64,000 bases of DNA from positions 682,001 through 746,000 of the forward strand of contig JAOVFP010000022.1 of the NCBI GenBank assembly GCA_025738555.1, given 5' to 3'. The translations under genes and the position numbers were made by a program. Under the pieces are notes generated by a model. The model made no database searches, was not told the DNA's origin, and worked only from the letters and a program-made list of their open reading frames with translations. Positions 11,895 through 23,300 of this stretch are shown piece after piece (the first letter of the stretch is position 1; every line of letters begins with the position of its first letter). The DNA comes from Cyathus striatus (taxonomy: Eukaryota > Basidiomycota > Agaricomycetes > Agaricales > Nidulariaceae).

Positions 11895-12150
11895 ACTAAT
11901 CCAGAAAGGCCTCAAGTGGGATTTCTCTCCTGCTTACTACACAGCTTTTGATTTACTCAAAATAGATTTCACTACCACCCTGATTCTCACCCACTGGAAT
12001 CCCAATACATGACTCATTGTGGAAACTGATGTCTCTGACTGTGCACTGGGTGCCATCATCTCTATTTTTATACAACACAAGTCCTCACCTATCAACAAGT
12101 CTGCTGGTCCAAGTTCCTCCCCCAGCTTCACCTAATCATTTAATATGCCT
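11895..12150 (+). pseudogene. Ty3/Gypsy RNase H fragment
   Basis: The frame gives KGLKWDFSPAY, then AFDLLKIDFTTTLILTHWNP, then VETDVSDCALGAIIS. This is the RT-RNase H connection and the first catalytic-Asp region of Gypsy RNase H. An in-frame stop follows NPNT. It continues the pol relic from 9828-10165. The stretch after it (12150-13185) holds no recognised coding sequence and is probably another insertion. Confidence 0.8.
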
Positions 12151-13189
12151 AGCATGCTTCTACCCACTATAAAAAAAATATTTCTATATTCTACATGCTA
12201 CTTACAAATGGTACAATATACATGGGTTGTATTTAGTAGCTAAGGTTGAGGTCCCAGACCATTAGCTAGTGTGGGAACAATTCGCACTAATAAGGGACAT
12301 AACTAGCCTAAGTAGGAAAGTGTCTAAGAATAGAAACATCAAGGTCAGAGTTTATTCTCAACATCAGTGGGAGATAATTACCAGTAAGGCTGGAGATCAA
12401 GCTAAGTGCATGTCTATTCTAATAATAGATTATTGAAGCCATGTTATTGCATCATAGGAAAAGGCATGAGAACTAAACCTATGGCAAATGCTGTTATTTA
12501 ACCATGCTGTACTAGTGCTGTGCAGTAGCATGCCATAAGCACCTGGATAGGCCTGAGACCCAGCATTCCCAGCAGGCTGATTCAGTGGTTCCCATTTGCA
12601 TGCAGCATCACACCTTTGGGTGGAGCATCTCACCTGCAGACATAGCTTATTGTACTTTGCTATCTTCCTATATGGACATGTTCTTGGCATTCATATGTTT
12701 GTTAATCCATGATTTACTCTGGTCCATCCCAGACACTCATAGTTAGCCTAAATGTCTACTTTGCAGCTTAGCTAATGTGAAATTACTACTTTTGTATTAA
12801 CTATATAGTTCCTTTAGCCATAGTTCTGTAGGATATTTAATATGTAGAGTAAAGTAGTAGAAGGGCAGTCTCCTGTGCCCCAAGAAATATGATTCAGCAG
12901 TCTTCGCTAGTATTTGTGAGAGCTAAGAGATTCAGAGTGCAATGAGAGTCAAAGTTGTAAGCCTGTGTTAAGTCCAAGATTAAGGAATGTGCATCAAAGT
13001 GTTTACTAAGCATGCACTCCCCCTCAAACATTGGTCTTTGATGTTGTTTCTTTACCTTACTTCACCTGGAAGCACCTTGCATCTGAGTCTTACCCACCAA
13101 GAACTTTCTTAGTGAGTGTACATGGTGTGAGTTTTATTATTAATATCTACATTTACACTATGTTGTGCTAAACTAGGTACTTTACATTC

Positions 13190-13400
13190 ATCTCTGTCCT
13201 GATAAGCTTGGTATAAAGCTGGACTCTTTAACTAGATACTGGGATGTGGGGGATAATGACTATACAAAGGTTAATCTGTATAACTTCTGTTCTGTATTCA
13301 CTCATTTCCGGCTCCAAGCTTCTCTCCAAGCTACTGCTCTCATTTTCCCAACCTTATGTGGTAGAATAATCATGAATATTGAACAACTCCATAATATGTT
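13190..13400 (+). pseudogene. Ty3/Gypsy pol fragment between RNase H and integrase
   Basis: The frame encodes DKLGIKLDSLTRYWDV, GDNDYTKVNLYNF and later ALIFPTLCGRIIMNIEQLHN. These match in order the linker between RNase H and integrase of fungal Gypsy elements (the DALTRRWDV-like and LRGRIIMDIE-like blocks). It is short and interrupted, and is the third surviving piece of the same pol gene. Confidence 0.75.
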
Positions 13401-13619
13401 GAATATTCTGCATTGCACAGCATCTGGGTCAGGCCTTGGTAGGACTATGGTAACTTTGGTAAGAGTTTGGTAGACAACTCTAGTATATTAACACATCCAT
13501 TTATCTTGCTTACCCAGTCAACCATATCTGAGTTCTCAACTCTCCTGACTTTCCTGACTTATAACTCTGAGTTCTTTTGTACAAACACAAACACATTCTT
13601 TCTGGCAACTATAGCCAGA

Positions 13620-14040
13620 GCAAGACTTTGAACTTGAACTACCACAAGTATACTTGACCTGGTCTTTGTATCTTCACAAAAGATTATTGTAAGTCTTGCA
13701 TGACCTGTGCACATAATAAATTACAGTAACACTAGCCATATGAAAACTTGAGCAATCACCAATTCCTGAACATTCATGGAAGTCCATATCAATGGATTTC
13801 ATTGATACTCTACTGTCCTTATCTGCTTACAATAAAGAGTTCAACACTGTACTTGTCATTATTGTTCATCTTACAAAGCAAGCCATATTTATCCTGACTA
13901 CAAACAAGCTTACCTCAAAGCTCACTGAGCTTTTTCCTCCATGTTTTGTCCAAGCTTGGCATTCTGTCTCATGTGTCTTTCCATTAGGTACTGCTCTTGA
14001 TATAAATCTTCATTTCACCTCTGGTGATTATCCAGAGGGC
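13620..14040 (+). pseudogene. Ty3/Gypsy integrase fragment, N-terminal part
   Basis: A frame with MDFIDTLLSLSAYN, then VIIVHLTKQAIFILT, then FTSGDYPEG matches the integrase core around its first catalytic Asp. In intact integrases the last motif is followed by a G-N-S/Q-x-T-E segment; here it is cut exactly after the Gly by the 6 kb element, and the continuation resumes at 20040. Upstream of 13790 the zinc-finger linker region is recognisable but full of stops. Confidence 0.8.
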
Positions 14041-16775
14041 CATGGAAAGCTGGACAACCATACTTGACTATGTCAAAGTATTTAAGCTCCGACCTTCAGC
14101 TCAGCAGCTCACTGCTAATATTAGGTTTGACTTCTCAGTTCTTCATTCATGTATGGAATATTAAATCCTAACCATTAATTCAAAGATCCACATCATAAAT
14201 ACATGATCTGATCTGTAGACTTAAGTTCCAAAAATAAAATCTCTCATTCTTTTCTCTGTATATACAATTGAGGTGTTCATGCTCAAGTTTGAATTTTATG
14301 CTCATTTTTCTTGTATTTTTTACACTAAATGCAAGCTCATGATTTTTCTTCACACACATGGTTGGATTTTTCATGCACAGGGTGAGGTTTTCATGCTCAG
14401 GGCCATGGTTTTAATGCTTAACATTTCTGAGTGTGATAAGTGAGCATGAAAGTACAGCATGAAAACACTGTGATCATTTACACAGGCCTATAAATGCACA
14501 GGGTGTGTTTATAGTTACATTTAGTATAGTTTGACTGTTAGCATGAATGTTTGAACACGAAAATGGGTAGATATGATAGTGCTTAAGTTATATGTATTAC
14601 ACATGACTCAGTGAGGCACAGAAAAAAAGACATGGCACACAATTTATGAGGCATATATACCTGTGCATGATAGAGTGATAGGTATGAGCTCACACCCATA
14701 TTCAAGTAAATCACATGTGTGAGCGGTGTGAATATAAATTATACATTCACACTCAGTGTAAAGTAATGTGTTAACCAAAAGAAAATTCCCATGATGCTCA
14801 GTCATACTTAATTAAAATGACTTTGAATGTGAATGTGATCTTTCCCATATTCAAGTTCATGCTTAAATTAAAGGATATGCATGTTTGCATGAGCATGAGC
14901 ACTAATGTGAATAAAATATTGATGCAAGTTCACGCTAGGGCTATACACTGTAACATATATCAGAGTTACAGTGGTCCATAAACCATACTATGACACTCTG
15001 TTTGATTAAAAAATTTCTGTACTGTAGCATTGGTCTTTTTTGGCTTTTTAAGCCAATCTTTATACTATTGATATTAATATATATTATAAGATATACATAG
15101 AGTGTTATGACGAAAATACACTGGTAGGAAGTATTGTTTACATGTTGTTTCACATGCAAAGGTTGTTTTCCCACATGCACTCTGCATGCAGAGGCTCTTC
15201 AATAATATACTTGCTAGGCAGTAAGATAAATGCATAGATGTTATAAAAGCAAGTTAATGCACTTCTATGATGTACAGAAAGACACACATTTCAAATTTTC
15301 AATGCATTCCACCTTCATTAAGTCAATCAACCCAGAGAAGTGATAGAATGTTATTGGACCCTTCATTAGCATTAGTATTAGTGGTATAAAAAATCTGATG
15401 TCATAATTACTAAACAATAGTGCTTAACCCACTTTTTATGACATTCATGATGTATCTGTTTATAGTATGGGCCTAGAAAATATTGTTGAAGTCTCCACAC
15501 ATTGAGAAAGCATGGAAAAAAACCTTTGTACTCAACACAACATGAAAAACAAAGACTTTGAGGGCAGTTTAAAGGATCAAATATCATTACATGTGTCCCT
15601 AAATTTCATCATAACAACAAAATGGTGTTAAATTAACCCAAAAGCTATGTTATTTCATGGTATGTTTTGTTTAGCAGTATTTCTCATGCTTAATTAAAAA
15701 CCCTTACATCACAACAACTTAATGTACATGTAAATGTTGGCTTGCCATTTGTGTCTCTGGGTGTAAATAATATATATATATGACAAGAATGTCATGACTG
15801 TGCCCCTGGCCTGACTTGGCAGTGGAGTACAAGGGGGTGACTGCAGAGTAATGAGGGGTGAGTATAAGGCAAGAGTGGAGAAGGTGACTCAGGGGGTAGG
15901 ACTTCAGCTTCAGCTTATGTGCTGTGCCCCTGGGATTCCTGGTCCTAGATTTCGGAGTAAGGGCAAGCCCTTTGGAGAAGACAAGAGACAGAAGAGATGA
16001 GAGGTGTAACTCAAGTCAGACGAGAGGTGAGGACATAGTTCAATATGAAACTAAAGACTATAGTTCATGACAAGCAAAACCCGCTAATTTTTTGAGCAAA
16101 CTTAAGTGAATTTTTCAGCAATGACAAATAAGTTTTAAACTCCGAAAACCGTCGGAATAGCATAGTTACGATGTATTAATTGAGATTCCACGAGCCGATT
16201 TTTCGATTTCCGATTTATTAATTTTTTGACCCAAAAATTTGGCACTCAGCCATAAAAAATAGTATAAATCACCGAAAATGTATAAAAAATAGGGCCATCT
16301 AGTGGCAAAACCTACTACCTACCAAATAAACAATAGGGCCAGGTAAGAGAATTGAGAATATTTATTAATAATACAAATTTAAAATACAGTAATTGGTACA
16401 ATAGATTAAAACTCATATATTTGTGGATATGAAGTTCATAGGTCTGGAAAGAAACTGGTTGTGATAGGTGAAATTAAGATAAGGCAAATGGAAATACCCT
16501 GGACAATTCAGACTTGTTAAGTCACATAGTTATTTAATATGGAAAAAAGATATTTAGTAGAAAAGGATGATAAGTTGTCTTCATTAATATTTTAGAGATT
16601 TTAAAATAAGTATTAGTACTGAATGTGAATTAGTGGCATTGAGTATATTTTGTAATACATTTATTTTTTAACTCTGACTGGGAAGGTATTTGTTGCAAAG
16701 ATACATAACATTCAGCTTTTAATTGGACACACTGAAATATATCAGATGTGTAACAGCATGGGTATCTGGAGCTCA

Positions 16776-16803
16776 ACCCATACCCATTCTCATGGGTATG
16801 GGT
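16776..16803. repeat. Perfect 12-bp inverted repeat with 4-nt loop
   Basis: ACCCATACCCAT, TCTC, ATGGGTATGGGT forms an uninterrupted hairpin. Additional CATGGGTAT copies lie on both sides (16757-16815). No gene is near, so it is not a terminator in any obvious sense. Confidence 0.8.
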
Positions 16804-17119
16804 TCCCATGGGTATCACAACCCATAGGTTTTACTAATATTTACAAATTTTAGAATAATAAATGATATAAAATGAAATATGTTATAGCACTCAGACCAGA
16901 TATGCAAATATTATGTACAATAGCTCGTTTTGTGCGTACATTACAGGGCTTGTGATATGTGAGCACTCAGCTGAATTGAGTTAAAATTGGCATCTGTAAG
17001 ATACTATCTTCAGGTGGGCAATGGCATGGGAATTGTACTAGGAAAGTCTAGTATACTCAAAACAATAAATATTGAATTATAATGAACTAGAGTGCAACTA
17101 TTTATATGTAGTATAGTAT

Positions 17120-17490
17120 GGGCATGAAACAGAGGGGCTAAAAATGAAGCAGAGAGAGCAAAAGCAATGTAGAGATTTTATAAATGAAGCAAATAAAGTA
17201 GAATCAATGTAGAGAGAGAAGGAATGAAGTAGGGAGATCTGTAACAAAGCAGGGAGAGCTGCAATGAAGCTGAGAGAGCAGAATTAAAGTAGATAGAGTA
17301 GGAACAAGTTATAAAGAGCAGGAATGAAGCATAGAGACCAGAAACTAGACAGGGAGATAAAAAATGAAGAAGAGAGCAGAAACCAAGTAGAGAGCATGAA
17401 CTAGGCAGAGAGAGCAGGAACAGATTGAGAATAATGGAGAGAGAATAAGAACAAGTTAGAGGGAGCACAAACAAAACAGATAGGTTAATG
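17120..17490. repeat. Purine-rich minisatellite (AAGCAGAGAGAGCAGGAA type, ~22-bp units)
   Basis: About 15 degenerate units of 20-24 bp, almost entirely A and G on the plus strand. The pyrimidine strand gives a Leu/Ser-rich frame with no credibility as a gene. Confidence 0.75.
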
Positions 17491-18244
17491 GCTTATGAAC
17501 AAGGCAGTAAGCTTAAGGAACTTGCTAGCACTAGTGCTAATTCCCTGGAGATTTATAACATATTTCAAATGTTACATAGACATAAATATATGTGATAAAT
17601 CTTTTAGGTTTCCAATAATGAATTGAAACAATGATGAGAAATGAGCAACATACAGATTACTAAGAAGAATATAACATACATGGCTCAATTCAGGTGTTGC
17701 ATGTGGAGGAAGGTTGGAAGAAGTTATGATAGACAGTGAAGAAGACATGAAAGGGCTGTAAGTTATGAAAGTTAGTCAAGTTAAATAGCAAAAGGAATGC
17801 AACACACATTGTGAAATGAGGAATGATTTTAGCTCATCAGAGATGAGGGAGGAGTAAAGATAACACACAGTTCAAGATAGAAGCAAGGAAGATGGGAAAT
17901 AAATACAACACAAGATTATATAGTAGTAGGATTTTCAATTGATAACAATTGATTGAAATAGTGGTCCAATTCATAAGTGTACTAAATACATTTTGAATAG
18001 TTTTGGTTTCAATAGTGGCAGGAGCCAATCAGGCTGAGATTGCAGCAAGAACCAATCAGGTTGAGATCCCAAAGTCAGATCTCAAAATTGCCTTTTCAGG
18101 ATGTCAAGAGTCCCCTAAGACCCACTTACCTTAAAAGGTAGTGGGAATTTTTAGCATCCTTTCATTGATTGTGATATGATTCTGCAAAAATATAAGCCCC
18201 TGGATCACCTCAATGGGCACCAAAAAATCATCTTTCTAACCACC

Positions 18245-18818
18245 ATGCCCAGAGGTCAACCCAAGAAAAAGAGCTGAAATACAAGTGGACTTTACAATAA
18301 TCAATCAAGAACTAATCTTCAAAGGTCCTCCCCACCACCTGTCACTAATACATCCTCCCCAGAGCCCAATACAAGTCCTGAAAATGTGATCAGTGATGTT
18401 TGTCCTTTTGAAAGTAAAGATTGTTGCATGGCCTGTCTCCTTAGCCAGCAAGATGATTTTGTCAACCAGAAGTCAATGCTTGAAATATTAATCACCAATG
18501 CTGGACATATTTATATGTTTCTGCCAAAATTTCATTGTGAATTGAATCCAATAGAAATGGTATGTATATTTTCTATTATAATTCAAGTCTAAATTATTCA
18601 ATACATTTTAACAGTACTGGGGGTGGGTAGAATATTGGTTTTGTGAAGAAGAGAAAAGAACATTTCAAGATGCAAAAAATGCAGTTATGAAATACTTAGA
18701 TGCTTGTCCTCTGGATGTTATTCACCATTTTATTAACTGAACATGGCAATTCATGAGTGCTTATAGGCATGGTTTAACAGATGAAGCAGCAGAATGGGCT
18801 GTGAGAAAGCAGCACTGA
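18245..18818 (+). pseudogene. DDE_3-type (Tc1/mariner/IS630-like) transposase relic
   Basis: A start region MPRGQPKKKS is followed by a Ser/Pro stretch and then, in another frame block, CCMACLLSQQDDF, LPKFHCELNPIEM, WGWVEYWF and CPLDVIHHFIN. The ELNPIE box is the third catalytic-residue region of IS630/Tc1/mariner transposases, and the order of blocks matches the C-terminal part of a family common in Agaricomycetes. An intron of about 50 nt (from 18559) interrupts the codons after ELNPIEM. The catalytic core upstream is missing, so the gene has an internal deletion, and an in-frame stop follows HHFIN. Confidence 0.8.
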
Positions 18819-20039
18819 CACTGTGAAGCCTCCAATCAGGCCATGATGTCACTTGAAGCTATTTCGTCCTAAAATAGGTCATGTAACATGTTGATTTTTT
18901 TTGCCAAAAAATTTGGCAAACCTATTTTATCATGGGAATTTCTTAAAAACATCATTTTTGTATGTATTTTGACTTTCTGAATCTGAATCTGTAATTAGTT
19001 TGTCCTAAAAAATTCATTTTTGTACTGTACTGTAATAAAATTGGTGGACTTTGCTTGTCACAGACTGTAAGTACAAATTGAGTGCCACTTAAATACTAGA
19101 GACTCAGAGTAAGTAAAGGCCGCTGGCCTTGGCCAGCAGAGAAGTATGGCCAGGTACCAGTTTCTAAGAATGTATACTAATACTAATTAAATATAATAAA
19201 ACACATCAGAGAAGTGGGTGCATATGGCAGTGTAATATGAAACTGATAGTGGTGCACTTAAGAATGATAAGTGACTCATTATGAATGTATACTACAATAA
19301 CTGAGGGGATGACTCAGTAGAATGGAAGAAGGGGAACAGAAGTAATCTATGTACAGTAAGCAATAACTAATAATGAGAATGTAATCAAAGTCTGGAGTAA
19401 GCAGAAGAAAATGCAGAGTAAGGGCATAGGAGTCCAGAGGTAGGCAATATGGGATATGACAAAGAATGAGAGAATAACACTGAGGAAAGTCTAAAGGTGG
19501 ATGGATGCACTGTAAGATTTTTGTACAGCACTCCAACCAAATGTGGGAAAGGCATGGGAAATACTGTTGAACATAACATTTTGTGAAATAACATAGCTTC
19601 CTGATTGATTTAAGACTATATTATTGGTATAATAACACTTTACAACATTTTTTTATACATAAGAACAAAAATGTTGAAAACTGAAGAAATACCATATGTT
19701 AGGATTGTGATTATCATGCTCAGACCCTGGTGCCCATACTTGGGCATGCACAGTAATTTCTGGTTTCCCCACTTAAATGTATGACAATCAAAGTTGTAAG
19801 GATAAATTAGCATTTTATATACAGAGAAAAGAATGTGAGATTATATTTTTTAACATAATTCTACAGATCAGATGATGTATCTACAATATGGATCTATAAA
19901 TTAATGGTTAGTATTTAATATTCCATATGCAAATGAAGAGCCGAAATGTCAAACTGAATATTAGCAGCAGGCTGCAGAGCCAAAGGTCAGAGCTCAATTA
20001 CTTTGACATAGTTGAGCATGGTTGTCCAGCTTTCCATAA

Positions 20040-20140
20040 AGGGCAACAGTAAAACTGAATGCACCAATCAGATGTTGGAACAGTACATCTGCATTTATTG
20101 CAACTACCAGCAGGACAACTGGGCTCTACATGAAGTCTCT
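20040..20140 (+). pseudogene. Ty3/Gypsy integrase fragment, continuation after the 6 kb insertion
   Basis: The frame GNSKTECTNQMLEQYI followed by IYCNYQQDNW is the segment containing the third catalytic residue of Gypsy integrases. It is in frame with the piece ending at 14040 once the 6 kb element and one copy of AGGGC are removed. The sequence becomes unrecognisable after about 20140. The stretch up to 20374 has no supported gene. Confidence 0.8.
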
Positions 20141-20374
20141 GTCTGGGGATGTGTGAGTATGTGGAGTCTGTAATGTATATTATTAATTCATGGGGAGTGC
20201 AAAGTACTGCTTTGACTGCAGATATTGAAACTGGTAGGACTCTCCCTCTGGCTTTTTTGCAGTTTCATCATCATCTTGTCACACTAGCTCTTCACTATTA
20301 CTCAGTTTTAACTTTGAAAAATTTTATATAATGGAAAGTATACTAATTGAACCATATCTATACAAAATGAAAAT

Positions 20375-23300
20375 CTACCTAAAATCACTGTATAACCACT
20401 TCCCCAACTTTAAAAACTTCTCTACAAAATTTGCAAATTTATTCTTCTTGGTAACTGTGATAAATTCCCATTTATCAGGACTTAAAGAAATTATTGCTAC
20501 TCTTCCTGACATTGTCCCAATGGCAACTGTGATATCATTCAATGCTACTACATGTAGATGTGTAGGCCTAAAAGAAGGAGGAAGCCAAAATAATCTTGTT
20601 CCTGTATTTACCACCCAATTATCAACAACCAGATTCAAATTAGTATCAGATAAGGTATAAAAGGAATCAAGCTCAGTGAATGTTAAGATGGAAAGAACCT
20701 TATTGTTATTGACAACAATGCAGTTCTGATCAATATTAAACCAGACCAGTTCTACAGGATCATTTAGATACCAAACATGTATACAATTGCTATTTTTAAC
20801 ATTCCACATGCTGACTTTCTTGTCACTTGAGCCAGCAACAATAGTTGTCCCATCCTGTGAGATGGCAACAGAGTTGACCCCACCTGAATGGCCTTTTAGC
20901 CAATTGAGAAGTATTCCACTATGTGAATTCCACACTCCAACTTTCTTGTCATTTGAGCCAGAAACAATAGTTGTCCCATCCTGTGAGATGGCAACTGAGT
21001 TGACCTCACCTGAATGGCCTTTTAGCTGATTGAGAAGTTTTCCACTATGTGAATTCCACACTCTCACTGTTTTGTCATATGAGCCAGAAACAATAGTTGT
21101 CCCATCCTGTGAGATGGCAACTGAGTTGACCCTACCTGAATGGCCTTTTAGCTCATTGAGAAGTTTTCTGCTATGTGAATTCCACACTCTGACTGTCTTG
21201 TCCCATGAGCCAGAAACAATAGTTGTCCCATTCTGTGAGATGGCAACTGAGTTGACCTCACCTAAATGGCCTTTTAGCTGATTGAGAAGTTTTCCACTAT
21301 GTGAATTCCACACTCTGACTGTCTTGTCATATGAGCCAGAAACAATAGTTGTCCCATCCTGTGAGATGGCAACTGAGTTGACCTCATCTGAATGGCCTTT
21401 TAGCTTCTTGAGAAGTTTTCCACTATGTGAATTCCACACTCTGACTGTGTTGTCACCAGATCCAGAAACAATAGTTGTCCCATCCTGTGAGATGGCAACT
21501 GACACAACAAAGTCTGAATGGCCCCTTAGCTTATTGAGAAGTTTTCCACTATGTGAATTCCACACTCTGACTGTCTTGTCCCATGAGCCAGAAACAATAG
21601 TTGTCCCATCCTGTGAGATGACAACTGACAGGACAAAGTCTGAATGGCCTTTTAGCTCATTGAGAAATTTTCCACTATGTGAATTCCACACTCTGACTGT
21701 CTTGTCTGATGAGCCAGAAACAATAGTTGTCCCATCCCATGAGATGGCAACTGAGTTGACCTCACCTGAATGGCCTTTTAGCTCATTGAGAAGTTTTCCA
21801 CTATGTGAATTCCACACTCTGACTGTGTTGTCATCTGAGCCAGAAACAATAGTTATCCCATCCTGTGAAATGGCAACTGAGTTGACTCTACCTGAATGGC
21901 CTTTTAGCTCATTGAGAAGTTTTCCACTACGTGAATTCCAAACTCTGATTGTCTTGTCCCATGAGCCAGAAACAATAGTTATTTCATCCTGTAAGATAGC
22001 AACTGATGTTACTTCACTGGAATGACCTTTAAGAACTTGTACACATGGATCTAAGTACTGGTTGTATCCTTGAATAACTTTTACTGTTTTTAATTGATCT
22101 TGATACATTTTATACAACAAAGTTTCTTGTGGAGCAAATAAAAGTGCAGAATGGTAAATTTGCAATGCATGGTCTTTAATTATCTCATAGTTTTGCAGAA
22201 TAAAGATCTCAGCATCATTCACTAGCTCCAAACATTGGGTTGTAAAATTAAACTATTTTACCTAATTAGAAAAAATAATTCTCATTGAAAAGTAAAACAC
22301 ACCTGAAGATTTTTTATGAGTCTTATCCCTTCTAGTGCTCTTGGTAGTTGACCATATAGTGATATTACTTCCAGCCACTGCAATAAATACTTTGATATAA
22401 AAGTAGTTGTCAACTGATTCAGATTTTCATTTATGGATCCTTCTTGAACATGAAACATCCAATATGTTGCTGCATAACCAATCCCATCTGTCATTGTATC
22501 AGGAATAGATATATTCTTATTTGCAGTGAACATGTCCTCCACATTACAAATATTTACTTTGAGGGTACTAATAAGAGTTTGCAAACAATATGTTGCAATA
22601 AGTGTGTGATGTGTTTTTGTGTCAATGTAAAATCTTGAACATCTTTCTGAATTAGTAAGAAAATCATGAAATGATAAATGAAAAGCATGGATTGGAAGAG
22701 TAGAATTTGATGGTGGTACTAGTAGTACTGCCTTTAGATTTTGAAGGATTTTGTAGATGTTATATTCAGTATGAGTCAGTCTCAGAATTTGCAGTATTCC
22801 TTGAATGGTCAAGTTATTATACCCTAATATAATAATTGCTACAATAGCTTGAAATACATCTTCTTTCCAGTATGATGATTGTGAAGCTAGTAATAGAATT
22901 TTCATATACATGTGATCAAGTGTTCCATATGCATCCATGTCATTAAATTTAACATATCTGTTATCAAGAATTATTCTCAGTTTGTCCTGTGCTCCAATTT
23001 CAAATCCATCATTAATAAACTTCATTGCTGTAGTGGCTGCAATAAATAATCCAGAACACATGTCAATCAATTCATTCATTTCATTTGGCTTTGGCCATGG
23101 TTTCTCCATGGGTGTTTTACTAATCTCATGTTCAATGTACAACCTGATATCAGCATTGACCTTTTCTGTTTCAATATTATGCAAAATAAAAGGATTTGTC
23201 AAGGATTCCACTGTTTTAGTTTTGAATATGTATTCAAGAGATGCCTCAGGTCTACTGGTAACAAAGAATTTAATTGGAAAGGTGCACTTGCTGAGATTGT

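Larger units (their letters stand above)
16061..19069 (+). mobile_element. Decayed Tc1/mariner-type (DDE_3) element nested in the 6 kb element
   Basis: Left end TAGTTCATGACAAGCAAAA and right end (reverse complement) TACAGTCTGTGACAAGCAAA share an imperfect inverted repeat continuing through a (T/C)CCRCYAATTTT block. Both are bounded by TA, the target of Tc1/mariner elements. The transposase relic at 18245-18818 lies inside in the expected orientation. The interior upstream of it has no intact reading frame. Confidence 0.6.
14041..20039. mobile_element. 6.0 kb DNA element with ~225 bp terminal inverted repeats and 5-bp target duplication
   Basis: The first ~225 bp (14041-14265) match the reverse complement of 19810-20039 at roughly 80-85 percent by eye, starting CATGGAAAGCTGGACAACCA against TTATGGAAAGCTGGACAACC. 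The pentamer AGGGC stands at 14036-14040 and again at 20040-20044. Removing the element plus one AGGGC restores the integrase frame of the Gypsy relic, which is strong evidence for a real insertion. The interior is AT-rich and contains a Tc1/mariner-like element, a purine minisatellite and no other recognised transposase, so it is probably non-autonomous or decayed. The superfamily is not assigned. Confidence 0.8.

Noticed and set aside
15790..16072. Possible solo LTR starting TGTCATGA and ending TCATGACA
   Set aside because: The flanking pentamers do not match, and the right end coincides with the inverted end of the Tc1/mariner-type element, which explains the TCATGACA sequence better.
20787..22025. 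Long plus-strand open frames opposite the WD40 region
   Set aside because: They are mirror frames of the 126-bp repeats; the minus strand encodes clear WD40 motifs joined by consensus introns to the NACHT domain.
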